NCBI GenBank assembly: GCA_020847755.1
Contig: JADLBK010000101.1
Span: 1 to 38,011 of the forward strand
Length of the DNA: 38,011 bases
Source of the DNA: Flavobacteriales bacterium
Lineage (GTDB): Bacteria; Bacteroidota; Bacteroidia; Flavobacteriales_F; PHOS-HE28
Direction: 5' to 3'
Position 1 is the stretch's first letter, and the number at the start of each line of letters is the position of its first letter. Below, piece after piece: positions 15,957 to 25,080 of the stretch. A model generated the notes under the pieces. It worked only from the letters and a program-made list of their open reading frames with translations. It searched no databases and was not told the origin of the DNA. The position numbers and the translations under genes are program-made.

Positions 15957-17147
15957 TCAGGCCAGCACCTCCTTCACGCGGTCCGCAGCTTCCTGCAGGG
16001 CCACGGCGCTCAGCACCTTCAAGCCGCTGGCGTCGATCAGCTTCTTGGCCTCCTCGGCGTTGGTGCCTTGCAGGCGCACGATGATCGGCACCTTGATGTC
16101 GCCGATGTTCCTGTAGGCGTCCACCACGCCCTGCGCCACACGGTCGCAGCGCACGATGCCGCCGAAGATGTTCACCAGGATCGCCTTCACGCGCTCGTCC
16201 TTCAGGATGATGCGGAAGGCCTTCTCCACGCGCGCCGCGTCGGCGGTGCCGCCGACGTCAAGGAAGTTGGCGGGCTCGCCACCGCTGAGCTTGATGATGT
16301 CCATGGTGGCCATGGCCAGGCCGGCGCCGTTCACCATGCAGCCCACGTTGCCGTCGAGCCGCACGTAGTTGAGCCCTGCTTCACCGGCCTCCACCTCGAT
16401 GGGGTCCTCCTCGGTCTTGTCGCGCATGTCGGCGTACTCCGGGTGGCGGTACAGGCCGTTGCCGTCCAGGCGCACCTTGGCGTCCACCGCGGCGATGCGG
16501 TCATCGCTCATCTTCAGCACCGGGTTGATCTCGAACATGGCGGCGTCGCAGCCCTCGTAGGCCTTGTACAGTGCGGCCACGAACTTCACCATCTCCTTCT
16601 TCGCCGTGCCGGTGAGGCCCAGGTTGGTGGCGATCTTGTTGCACTGGAAGGGGCGCAGGCCGACCCGGGGATCCACGCTCTCCTTGAAGATCTTGTCGGG
16701 GGTGTGCTCGGCCACCTCCTCGATGTCCATGCCACCCTCGGTGCTGTACATGATGATGTTGCGGCCGCTGGCGCGGTCGAGCAGCACGCTCATGTAGAAC
16801 TCCTTGATGGGGCTGGGGCCTGGGCCGTACCTGTCCTCGGCGAGGAGCACCTTGTGCACCTTCGGGCCCTGGGGGGGGGTCTGGGGCGTCTTCAGCATCA
16901 TGCCGATGAGGGCCTCGGCCTTCTCGCGTACCTCGTCGGTGCTCTTGGCCAGCTTCACGCCACCGCCCTTGCCTCGGCCGCCCGCATGGATCTGGGCCTT
17001 CACCACCCAGAACTTCGTTCCGGTCTCCTGGCTGAGGCGCTTGGCCGCCTCCACCGCCTCGTCGGCATTATAGGCCACGATGCCGCGCTGGACTGTGACG
17101 CCGTATTGCTGGAGGATCTGCTTGCCTTGGTACTCGTGGAGGTTCAT
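15957..17147 (-). CDS. sucC: Succinate-CoA ligase (ADP-forming) subunit beta
   Basis: The 396-residue beta subunit of succinyl-CoA synthetase interconverts succinyl-CoA and succinate in the TCA cycle, with coupled ADP/ATP exchange. It starts MNLHEYQGKQILQQYGV, as the family does. The ATP-grasp domain has VVKAQIHAGGRGKGGGVKLA, EINPVLKMSDD and DAKVRLDGNG. The C-terminal domain has GNVGCMVNGAGLAMATMDIIKLSGG, FLDVGGTADAARV and VNIFGGIVRCDRVAQG. No sucD is next to it. The region coding TPQTPPQGPK contains a run of nine identical bases (C on the coding strand, about 16871-16879). A TACTTTCG box lies 19 nt before the start. Confidence 0.97.
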   Translation of the reverse strand: MNLHEYQGKQILQQYGVTVQRGIVAYNADEAVEAAKRLSQETGTKFWVVKAQIHAGGRGKGGGVKLAKSTDEVREKAEALIGMMLKTPQTPPQGPKVHKVLLAEDRYGPGPSPIKEFYMSVLLDRASGRNIIMYSTEGGMDIEEVAEHTPDKIFKESVDPRVGLRPFQCNKIATNLGLTGTAKKEMVKFVAALYKAYEGCDAAMFEINPVLKMSDDRIAAVDAKVRLDGNGLYRHPEYADMRDKTEEDPIEVEAGEAGLNYVRLDGNVGCMVNGAGLAMATMDIIKLSGGEPANFLDVGGTADAARVEKAFRIILKDERVKAILVNIFGGIVRCDRVAQGVVDAYRNIGDIKVPIIVRLQGTNAEEAKKLIDASGLKVLSAVALQEAADRVKEVLA

Positions 17148-17192
17148 GGTGCGGGCGTTGGCGGGGCGAAAGTAAACCCCGCTCCGGAATGC

Positions 17193-17200
17193 TTCCTTTG
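17193..17200 (+). promoter_or_regulatory. -7-like box TTCCTTTG before the ABC ATPase
   Basis: TTCCTTTG matches TAnnTTTG at seven of eight positions (six defined bases, one mismatch) and ends 5 nt before the ATG. It lies in the 58-bp gap shared with the divergent sucC promoter. No -33 TTG is evident. Confidence 0.4.
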
Positions 17201-17205
17201 GGGCG

Positions 17206-17853
<648 letters not shown>

Positions 17854-17872
17854 AGGGAACGAACGCAAGATC

Positions 17873-19336
17873 ATGCTTTTCAATTCGTTCGATTACGCAC
17901 TTTTCCTACCGTTGGTCCTGGCGATCTACTGGGGTCTGACATCCAAGTCGCTCAAGGCCCAGAACCTGATGTTGCTGGGGGCCAGCTACATGTTCTATGG
18001 AGCATGGGATCCTCGCTTTCTCCTTCTGCTCGGTTTCTCCACCTATCTTGACTATTTCACAGGACTTCGGATACATAAGGCCAAGAGCCAGAATACCCGC
18101 CGCAAATGGCTGTATGCGAGTGTTATCATCAATCTTGGTTTTCTAGGAACGTTCAAGTATTACAATTTCTTCGCAAGTTCGATGGGCGAATTATTGGCCC
18201 ACATGGGTCTGCCATGCGAACCATCGCTTTTGGAGGTGGCATTGCCAGTGGGCATCAGCTTTTACACGTTCCACGGACTTTCCTACGTGTTCGACATCTA
18301 CCGTGGTCGCAGCGAACCGCGGACCAACTTCGTCAACTACGCGCTGTTCGTGAGTTTCTTCCCCCTGCTGGTCGCAGGACCGATCGAGCGGGCGACCCAC
18401 CTGCTGCCGCAACTGGAACGCCCCCGGAGATTCGATGCACAAATGGCGGTGGACGGCCTGCGACAGATCCTCTGGGGCCTGTTCAAGAAGATCGTCATCG
18501 CCGACAACTGCGCGGTCCATGCCAATGCGATCTTCGACCAACACGACAAGTTCTCCGGGGTAACGCTCCTATTGGGCGCCTTCTTCTTCGCCATTCAGAT
18601 CTACGGGGATTTCTCGGGGTACTCGGACATCGCCCTCGGATCGGCCAGGCTCATGGGGATCGAACTCCTGAAGAACTTCGCTTACCCGTACTTCAGCCGC
18701 GACATCGGGGAGTTCTGGCGCCGCTGGCACATCTCCCTGTCCTCCTGGTTCCGCGATTACCTGTACGTACCCTTGGGTGGCAGTCGATCGGGGCGTTGGT
18801 CAAGTCTGCGGAACACGTTCATCATCTTCATCGTGAGCGGTTTCTGGCATGGTGCGAATTGGACCTTCATCGCCTGGGGTGCACTGAACGCGATCTACTT
18901 CACCCCCCTCCTGCTCCGGGGCCGGAACCGCAGGCATCTGGACACCGTGGCCGAGGGTCGATCACTGCCCACCTGGCGTGAGCTGACCCAGATGAGCGGG
19001 ACCTTCTTCCTGACGTTGATCGCATGGGTGTTCTTCCGCGCCGCCAGCCTGGAACATGCGTTCGCGTATCTCGGATCCATGCTGAGAGGTCTTGTCACGC
19101 CGGGTTCGTATCGTCCTGCGGCCGGCTATGCCCTCAGCGGGAACGTGCCGTTGCTGTTCGCGATGATCGGACTGCTCGTTCTTGTGGAATGGTCCGGTCG
19201 GGTTCAGGACCATGCACTGGCCGGCCTGGGAACTCGATGGCGCGGACCCTTCCGCTGGGGACTCTACTATCTGATCATGGCGTTGCTCCTCACCATGGCT
19301 GGACAGGAGCAGCAGTTCATCTACTTCCAGTTCTGA
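17873..19336 (+). CDS. MBOAT-family membrane O-acyltransferase (AlgI/DltB-like)
   Basis: The 487-residue integral membrane protein transfers acetyl or other acyl groups toward the periplasm for modification of a surface polysaccharide. About 11-12 membrane helices are visible. The MBOAT signatures are present: LMLLGASYMFYGAWDPRFL, PVGISFYTFHGLSYVFDIYRG, DFSGYSDIALGSARLMGI, FWRRWHISLSSWFRDYLYVPLGG, and the catalytic His in GFWHGANWTFIAWGALNAIYF. The following gene is an SGNH-like partner, the usual two-gene O-acetylation arrangement. The first few hundred bases are visibly poorer in G and C than the neighbours, which could reflect transfer. The start is the ATG at 17873. Confidence 0.95.
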   Translation: MLFNSFDYALFLPLVLAIYWGLTSKSLKAQNLMLLGASYMFYGAWDPRFLLLLGFSTYLDYFTGLRIHKAKSQNTRRKWLYASVIINLGFLGTFKYYNFFASSMGELLAHMGLPCEPSLLEVALPVGISFYTFHGLSYVFDIYRGRSEPRTNFVNYALFVSFFPLLVAGPIERATHLLPQLERPRRFDAQMAVDGLRQILWGLFKKIVIADNCAVHANAIFDQHDKFSGVTLLLGAFFFAIQIYGDFSGYSDIALGSARLMGIELLKNFAYPYFSRDIGEFWRRWHISLSSWFRDYLYVPLGGSRSGRWSSLRNTFIIFIVSGFWHGANWTFIAWGALNAIYFTPLLLRGRNRRHLDTVAEGRSLPTWRELTQMSGTFFLTLIAWVFFRAASLEHAFAYLGSMLRGLVTPGSYRPAAGYALSGNVPLLFAMIGLLVLVEWSGRVQDHALAGLGTRWRGPFRWGLYYLIMALLLTMAGQEQQFIYFQF

Positions 19337-19349
19337 CCTGTTGCGCAAC

Positions 19350-20426
19350 ATGAAGCGCCTGCTGCTCCGCTCGCTGCCCATCGCGGTCCCTGTGCTGTCG
19401 ATCGTCGCGTCCTACTTCATCACTGACCCGTTCAGGGTGTTGCGGACCTACCGGGATCCCACGAAGAACTGCGTGGTCAGTCTGAACAAGGACCACATCG
19501 GAACCACGGCCTACCTGACCCTGAAGGACAGCATGCACTATGATGCCTTCCTGTTCGGCAGTTCCCGGACCATGGCGTTCAGATTCACCGATTGGCGCAC
19601 ATACCTCCCGGCCGAGGCCGTTCCATTCGCATTCGACGCGAACAAGGAGAGCCTGTTCGGCATCCGTGGCAAGGTCCGGCTGATCAGGAGCACAGGGGGG
19701 CGGATCGCTCATGCCCTTCTGCTGATCTGTCCGCTGCACACGTTCGCCCCCATGAAGAACAGCAGTGATGCGCTGTACATCAAGGATCCCCGGGTCTCCG
19801 GTGAAAGCAGGTATGCCTTCCATAAGACCATGTTATCGGCGTATTTCTCGAACCTCTTCTTCGTGAAGTATCTGGATCACAGGCTCACCGGACGGAAGCG
19901 GCCCTATATGTTGGACGTCCTCACCTTCACGAACAGCCATTCCTTCGACCCCATCAGCATGGAGCGCGGGATCCCTGTGGAGACCATCATCGAGGCCGAC
20001 CCCGAACGCTACTACAGAGAGAATGCCGATCTCTTCCCGGAGCGGGCCGCCACGGCGGTGCAGAGCTACCCCGCCATGATCGCTCCGGAGCACGTCCATG
20101 CGCTAAGGGAGGTGCGCGGTGCTTTCGATCGGGACGGAACGCGATACGCGATCGTCATCAGCCCACTTTACGACCAGAAGCGCATCGATGCCAAGGACCT
20201 GGCTGTTCTACGCGCGATCTTCGGCGCGGAGCACGTGTTCGACCATTCCGGGGTCAACGAGTACACTTCGGACGTGCACAACTATTTCGAAAGCTCGCAC
20301 TTCAGGCCATCAGTGGGCCGACGCATCCTGGAGGAGATCCATGCCGTTGGACCACGGACCGGTCCGGCGATGGTCCAGCAGAGTGTGGACTCGAACGCGA
20401 TGGTCCCACGTGCATCGGAGCGGTGA
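19350..20426 (+). CDS. SGNH-like protein accompanying the MBOAT acyltransferase
   Basis: This 358-residue protein has an N-terminal membrane anchor or uncleaved signal (KRLLLRSLPIAVPVLSIVASYFI) followed by a globular domain. FLFGSSRTMAF at about residue 70 fits the GxSR block of alginate-acetylation SGNH relatives, and NYFESSHFRPSVGRRIL near the C-terminus could supply the His of the catalytic pair, although the preceding Asp is replaced by Glu (ESSH). It follows the MBOAT gene by 13 nt and probably transfers the acyl group to the polysaccharide. A TTG start at 19341 in the same frame is possible; the ATG at 19350 is preferred. Confidence 0.75.
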   Translation: MKRLLLRSLPIAVPVLSIVASYFITDPFRVLRTYRDPTKNCVVSLNKDHIGTTAYLTLKDSMHYDAFLFGSSRTMAFRFTDWRTYLPAEAVPFAFDANKESLFGIRGKVRLIRSTGGRIAHALLLICPLHTFAPMKNSSDALYIKDPRVSGESRYAFHKTMLSAYFSNLFFVKYLDHRLTGRKRPYMLDVLTFTNSHSFDPISMERGIPVETIIEADPERYYRENADLFPERAATAVQSYPAMIAPEHVHALREVRGAFDRDGTRYAIVISPLYDQKRIDAKDLAVLRAIFGAEHVFDHSGVNEYTSDVHNYFESSHFRPSVGRRILEEIHAVGPRTGPAMVQQSVDSNAMVPRASER

Positions 20427-20537
20427 CACCTCCGCACGACCCGTCCTGATGGCGGGAGGTCCTCCTGACGCTGAACGGGGAGCAGGCCTGCTTGGCCGAG
20501 CGCAAGCGGAACATGCCCAACGGGGATCCGGTCCTGT

Positions 20538-20545
20538 TACCTTGG
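20538..20545 (+). promoter_or_regulatory. -7-like box TACCTTGG before the GDSL hydrolase
   Basis: TACCTTGG matches TAnnTTTG with one mismatch and is followed by only ACCC before the ATG at 20550. This suggests a leaderless start. No -33 element is clear. Confidence 0.4.
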
Positions 20546-20549
20546 ACCC

Positions 20550-21263
20550 ATGACCGACCCCAGGCCCGGTCCCTCACGGCGGAGCTTCCGCCTCGTGCTC
20601 GGCCTGCTCATCGCCCTGGCCGCTGCCAACGCGGGTTACCTGGCGATGAAGGCCTGGCGCGGCCCCGAAGGGATGCATCGGTACACGGGCGACCGGCAGC
20701 AAGCCCGCAACGACCTGTTCCAACGCCTGATCCCGGACAGCGGAGCCATCGTCTTCCTGGGCGACAGCCACCTGGAGCATTTTCCGGTCGCCGAGCTGTT
20801 CCCGCAGCTGCCCGTGGTGAACCGGGGCGTGAGCGCGAGCACCATCGAGGACGTGACCCGGCGCGTGCGCTTCAGCTGCGGGCCTGCACCGGCGCTGATC
20901 GTGGTTCATGTGGGCATCAACGACCTCTTCAAGGAGCGGCCCGTCGAACGCGTCGAGGCGGACCTGGCCGCGTTGTTGGACACGCTGCGGTCGGCCCACC
21001 CGGCTGCCCCCATCCTGCTGGACGAGCTGCTGCCCACCGCGGACCGCGGCATGGACCCTGCCGTACGCCGCTGCAACGACGCGATCCAGCACCAGGCCAA
21101 GCGCACCGGTGCGGAGCTGCTGCCGCTGTATGCCGCGTTCGCCCAAGGGGACATGATCGACCCCGTCCTCACCTACGACGGTGTTCATCTCAATGCGGAA
21201 GGTTATGACCGCTGGGCCGGCCTTCTGGCTCCGGTACTTTCGCGGTACGCACGCACACCCTGA
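20550..21263 (+). CDS. SGNH/GDSL hydrolase, membrane-anchored
   Basis: The 237-residue protein has an N-terminal hydrophobic anchor (FRLVLGLLIALAAANAGYLAM), then the four SGNH blocks: block I FLGDSHLEHF with the nucleophile Ser, block II Gly in VVNRGVSASTIEDV, block III GIND, and block V DGVHLNAEGYDRWA with the catalytic Asp and His. It is a periplasmic esterase or lipase-type enzyme, perhaps acting on acetylated glycans like the upstream genes. It is separated from them by 123 bp and has its own box TACCTTGG 4 nt before the ATG, so it is likely a separate transcription unit. Confidence 0.88.
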   Translation: MTDPRPGPSRRSFRLVLGLLIALAAANAGYLAMKAWRGPEGMHRYTGDRQQARNDLFQRLIPDSGAIVFLGDSHLEHFPVAELFPQLPVVNRGVSASTIEDVTRRVRFSCGPAPALIVVHVGINDLFKERPVERVEADLAALLDTLRSAHPAAPILLDELLPTADRGMDPAVRRCNDAIQHQAKRTGAELLPLYAAFAQGDMIDPVLTYDGVHLNAEGYDRWAGLLAPVLSRYARTP

Positions 21264-21274
21264 TCCCTTCAGCC

Positions 21275-22018
21275 ATGCGTTTGCTCCTGTTCTGCGCCGC
21301 CCTGTCTGTTGCGCACTGCTCCACCGCCCAGGTCCCATCCGGACTCCCGGGTTCCTTTCCCCTGGGCGAAGGGGTCAACCTGGTGGACGACAACGACCCG
21401 TTCACCCCCAACCGGTTCATCGGTTCGTTCCGCATGGAGACGCGCATCTACCGGGGCACGGAGGAACAGCGCACCAGCCCCACCACCCTGCGGTATTGGA
21501 GCAGCGCCGATCAGGTGCTCACCGAGGCGGTTGCGGCCGGCAACCCGGCCATGCGCAGCCTGGTGGACCTGAAGGGCAGGTGGCAGTACATGCTGATGCC
21601 CGAAGGACAGGGCGCCCGCATGGCCATGAAGATGCGCAAGAAGAAGGTGGTGATGGCCGATCCCGGCCGCACGGAGCAGCCCCGCGTGGAGGTGACCAGC
21701 GAGACCCGGGACATCGCCGGGCACCGCTGCGTGAAGGTGATCGCCCGCGGCGCGGACGGGGTCTGGACCGGCTGGGTGGCCCACGACCTGCCGTCGCCCT
21801 TCGCGGACCTTCAGCGTGTGGTGGGCGCGGGCGACCCGGAGCTCACCCGGCGCATGGCCGATGTGCAGGGCTTCCCGCTGGAGTTCGAGTGGGTGGACGC
21901 CAACGGCACCGACCGCATGGTCTGCACGTTGCACGATGTGGTCATCGGCACCGTGGATGCGGGCGTCTTCAGCCTGGACGGCTATCAGGTGATGGAACTG
22001 CCGGGCTTGGGCCGATGA
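21275..22018 (+). CDS. DUF4412-like secreted protein
   Basis: This 247-residue protein has a signal peptide (MRLLLFCAALSVAHCSTAQ) followed by a beta-rich domain with GSFRMETRIYRGTEE, LRYWSSADQVLTE, VDLKGRWQYMLM and VTSETRDIAGHRCVKVIARGADGVWTGWVAHDLPSPF. The last part, in which a modified protein measure such as IAGHxCxKV precedes a Trp-containing strand, is the pattern of DUF4412 proteins, common in Bacteroidota and of unknown function. Its stop overlaps the start of the YdeI-family gene by four bases (ATGA). Confidence 0.7.
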   Translation: MRLLLFCAALSVAHCSTAQVPSGLPGSFPLGEGVNLVDDNDPFTPNRFIGSFRMETRIYRGTEEQRTSPTTLRYWSSADQVLTEAVAAGNPAMRSLVDLKGRWQYMLMPEGQGARMAMKMRKKKVVMADPGRTEQPRVEVTSETRDIAGHRCVKVIARGADGVWTGWVAHDLPSPFADLQRVVGAGDPELTRRMADVQGFPLEFEWVDANGTDRMVCTLHDVVIGTVDAGVFSLDGYQVMELPGLGR

Positions 22019-22626
22019 AGCGGATCACCAAGCTCGATGGGCTGGAGCGCGTGGAGGTGACGAGCCGCGCGCAGTGGAGGGCCTGACTGCACAAGCACCA
22101 CCGGCGCACCGAGGGCATCTGGCTGGTGCGGTGGAAGGTGGCCACGCCGGGGAAGCACGTGTCCTACGCGCAGGTGGTGGACGAGGCGCTCTGTTCCGGC
22201 TGGATCGACAGCCTGCCGCGCAAGCTCGATGCGGAGCGCACCATGCTGTACCTCTCGCCGCGGAAGCCCCGCAGCGTGTGGAACAGACTGAACAAGGCAC
22301 ACATCGTTCGGCTGGAGGCCGAAGGCCGCATGACCGCGGCGGGCCGGGCCAAGGTCGATGCGGCGAAGGCCGACGGGTCGTGGAACACGCTCGACAACGC
22401 GGAGGCGTTGGAGATGCCTGCGGACCTGGCCCGGGCGCTCGACCGGCGAGCGCGATCACGGACCTTCTTCGACAGCATGTCCCCCAGTGCCTGCATGATG
22501 CTGCTCACCTGGATCGGGGCCGCACGCACCGAGGAGACCCGGGCCCGACGCATCCAGGCCACAGTGAACGAGGCCGCTAAGGGAAGACGGGCCTTCCCCT
22601 CCGCGACGAGGCCACCCGACCCCTGA
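22015..22626 (+). pseudogene. YdeI/OmpD-associated family gene interrupted by an in-frame TGA
   Basis: Read from ATG 22015 the frame gives a YdeI-type protein: VTSRAQWRA, then TGA at 22084-22086, then LHKHHRRTEGIWLVRWK, VVDEALCSGWIDSLPRKLD, YLSPRKPRSVWNRLNKAHI and the C-terminal FFDSMSPSACMMLLTWIGAARTEETRARRI helix pair. Family members have Trp at exactly the interrupted position (RAWL), so a TGG to TGA change is the simplest explanation. Everything else, including frame and length of about 203 residues, is intact, which points to a recent event or a sequencing error. The truncated frame from GTG 22126 would lack the N-terminal part of the domain. Neighbouring genes use TGA as a normal stop. 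Confidence 0.8.
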
Positions 22627-22643
22627 TCGAACGTCCACTGACC

Positions 22644-24218
22644 ATGACCGCATCCCGTCCCTTGTTCGGCGTGCTTGCGCTGATCAGCCTTTCGTACCAA
22701 CTCGTCCTTGGCCAGTCCTTGTTCCACAACCGGTACGTGCATGCGCAGTACCCGGCGGTGAGCGAGCAGTTCCTGTCCCTTCCGAGCGGGTCCACGGTCT
22801 TTTTCGGCGCCGGGGCCTCCGCGCCCATCTTCGGCTCAGTGGGCATGCTTGATCCGCAAGGTATGCTGGCCTGGGAGCGACGCGTGGAGTTCGGCGGGAT
22901 CGGGGAATCGGGCATCGGCGCGGTGCACGACCTCGGCGATGGCACCCTGCTTTGCGCCGTGCAGGGCTGGTACCCGTCGAAGGGGGCCGTGGCGCTGGTG
23001 GACACCCTTGGTGCCCTCGTGTGGAGCAGGGACCTGGGGATGCCCGTGTCCGACGTCATCCTCACCGCGGACGGGAACTGTGTGGCCGTTGGATGGCGCA
23101 GCGTGCTCATGCCCGGGAGCGACTTCGACCTGCACCTGACGAAGCTGGACCTGAGCGGCAGCGTGCTCTGGACGAAACGGTACCCCGAGCCGGGCAACCT
23201 CACCGGGTTCAACTCCCTCGACAAGATCACCTACAACGTGCTGGAACAGCCCAACGGAGACCTGTGGCTCTGCTTCGGGTACACCGACCTCCTGGGGGTG
23301 CTGAGCGTGAACGCTTCCGGGAGCGTTCAGTGGGTGCGCTACTTCGCCACCGGCATCGAGCACGATGTCTTCCAAGTGGGCGGGGATCCCTGTGCGCTCC
23401 TCCCGGACCCGAACGGCACATGGCTGTTCGGCAAGGGCCTCGATCCCAACGGACCCGGTGGGATGTTCGCGATCCTGATCGATGCGCAGGGCCAGGCTAC
23501 GGCAGGACGTTCCTTCACCGCGCCGGGCAACATCCACCTGCGCGATGTGCAACGCGCTCCGGACGGCACCTTCTGGATGTTCGCGGGAATGGGACCCGAC
23601 CATGCGTTCATTCATCTCGACCCCAATGCCGACCTGTTGAGCGCGTTCAAGCTCAGCGACGGCCTCACGCGAAGTGTCTTCGGCTTCGGCTTGGGGAGCG
23701 ATGGCGCTCATCTGGTCTCACGGGTCCTGCCGGACACCAGCTGGACGAGCGCGCCGCATGCCCGCGAACGGTTCGACCTGTCCGCTGGTCCGGCATGTGA
23801 CAGCATGCTGATCGCACCGATCGTCCAGGGGACCTTGGCCGTGCAGACCATTCCAGGTCCGACCCTCACTGCGGCCCCCGGCATCCAGTCCGCCTCGCAG
23901 GCACTGACGCTCGTTCCAAGGACCGTGACCACCGCCCCGGAATGCGGAAGCACCGGACGTGTGGACGCATCCCCGGAGCGGACCGTGCACGCCTACCCTT
24001 CCCCGGCCACCGACATGGTGCACCTCCCGGGAGCCGGGTCCGGCGTGTCGTTCGATGTCGAACTGACCGACGCGTTGGGAAGGACCTTGCGGCGGGTGGT
24101 TCAGGGCGGGTCGGGGTTGTGGATCGAAGACCTGCCGGCAGGAGCGTACAGCGCACGTTACCGCGCTACGGACGGGCCGCCCTTGCGGGCCCGGTTCATG
24201 AAGGTGGACCGTCCTTGA
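22644..24218 (+). CDS. Secreted beta-propeller-like protein with T9SS C-terminal sorting domain
   Basis: The 524-residue protein has a signal peptide (MTASRPLFGVLALISLSYQLVLGQS). The body contains repeated blade-like segments such as DLGDGTLLCAVQGWYPSKGAVALVDTLGALVWSRDLG and LDLSGSVLWTKRYPEPGN, typical of the Trp/Gly-rich repeats seen in extracellular Bacteroidota proteins. The last 80 residues (HAYPSPATDMVHL to SARYRATDGPPLRARFMKV) form a type A sorting domain for the type IX secretion system. It is therefore exported across the outer membrane. The function of the body is unknown. The ATG at 22644 follows the YdeI gene by 17 nt. Confidence 0.8.
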   Translation: MTASRPLFGVLALISLSYQLVLGQSLFHNRYVHAQYPAVSEQFLSLPSGSTVFFGAGASAPIFGSVGMLDPQGMLAWERRVEFGGIGESGIGAVHDLGDGTLLCAVQGWYPSKGAVALVDTLGALVWSRDLGMPVSDVILTADGNCVAVGWRSVLMPGSDFDLHLTKLDLSGSVLWTKRYPEPGNLTGFNSLDKITYNVLEQPNGDLWLCFGYTDLLGVLSVNASGSVQWVRYFATGIEHDVFQVGGDPCALLPDPNGTWLFGKGLDPNGPGGMFAILIDAQGQATAGRSFTAPGNIHLRDVQRAPDGTFWMFAGMGPDHAFIHLDPNADLLSAFKLSDGLTRSVFGFGLGSDGAHLVSRVLPDTSWTSAPHARERFDLSAGPACDSMLIAPIVQGTLAVQTIPGPTLTAAPGIQSASQALTLVPRTVTTAPECGSTGRVDASPERTVHAYPSPATDMVHLPGAGSGVSFDVELTDALGRTLRRVVQGGSGLWIEDLPAGAYSARYRATDGPPLRARFMKVDRP

Positions 24219-24241
24219 AGGAAGATGCGGGGCATTCCACG

Positions 24242-25030
24242 TCAGGGCATCACCGCGAACCGCACGGCGCGCTCACCGGCCGCCTCCATCACGATGTAGC
24301 TGCCCGGGCTCCAACCGGAGACGTCGAACACCACCCGGCCGCCCGAGGCGGTGCGATCCAGCACCACACGGCCGGCAGCGTCCAGCACCCGCACCCCGGC
24401 CACATCCCACAGCTCGTAGCGGTCGTCCTTGCGCTGCATCCGCAGGGGCTCTGTGTGGTCCGGCAGGGAGGTGGCCAGCGGATCCTCGCAGCAGTTGCCT
24501 CCGGTGGATACGGCCTGGGTGCCCGTCCAGCATCCGTACTGCGTGAGGTGATACCGCAGGATCCCGCCGAACTCGGTGAGGAAATAGTGGGCCACCTGAT
24601 CGGCCGTGTTGCAGCCACCCTGGTTGGAGTTGATGTCGCAGGAGTAGGCACAGATCATGCTGTTGTTCCCGTTGCTGTTGGCGAAGGTGGAGGCGGGCGC
24701 GAAGCGCACATCGGTCACCGCGTTCGGGGCCCCGTTGATGGTGACGCTCGTGCCGGAGCCGATGCCGCAGTGATCGTTGCTGCCGTTGTAGCCCGCGTAG
24801 ATCACCTGGGTGACGTTGCCGGCGAAGGGGCCGGTGAAGACGATCTTCACGAACTCGTAGCTCACGATGCCCACACGCAGGTCGGGGATGTTCTCATCCA
24901 CATTGATCACGAGCGGTCCACCGTCGTAGTTGGAGTAGAGGATCACGTTGCCCTGGGCACTGCACAGCCTTTGTGCGTCGACAGGGGCTGCGAGGGCCAG
25001 CAGGACGGTGGAAAGGATGAGGGTTCGCAT
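24242..25030 (-). CDS. Secreted protein with T9SS-type C-terminal domain, function unknown
   Basis: This 262-residue protein has a signal peptide (MRTLILSTVLLALAAPVDAQ), an Asn/Gly-rich middle with several Cys residues (CSAQGN, DHCGIGSG, CAYSCDINSNQGGCN, GGNCCEDP) that could form disulfides, and a C-terminal segment WDVAGVRVLDAAGRVVLDRTASGGRVVFDVSGWSPGSYIV typical of T9SS sorting domains. The ATG at 25030 was preferred to an upstream start at 25072 because the signal peptide begins there. TACCTTGG on the minus strand (25050-25057) may be its -7 box. It converges with the preceding gene. Confidence 0.75.
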   Translation of the reverse strand: MRTLILSTVLLALAAPVDAQRLCSAQGNVILYSNYDGGPLVINVDENIPDLRVGIVSYEFVKIVFTGPFAGNVTQVIYAGYNGSNDHCGIGSGTSVTINGAPNAVTDVRFAPASTFANSNGNNSMICAYSCDINSNQGGCNTADQVAHYFLTEFGGILRYHLTQYGCWTGTQAVSTGGNCCEDPLATSLPDHTEPLRMQRKDDRYELWDVAGVRVLDAAGRVVLDRTASGGRVVFDVSGWSPGSYIVMEAAGERAVRFAVMP

Positions 25031-25080
25031 CGCGGACGGAAAGATGCACCCAAGGTAGCCGATGGTCGCCATCTTGCGCC

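Noticed and set aside
22015-22626. Use of UGA as a Trp codon
   Set aside because: Other genes in the window use TGA as a normal stop and TGG for Trp, so a reassigned code is ruled out; a local mutation or error is simpler.
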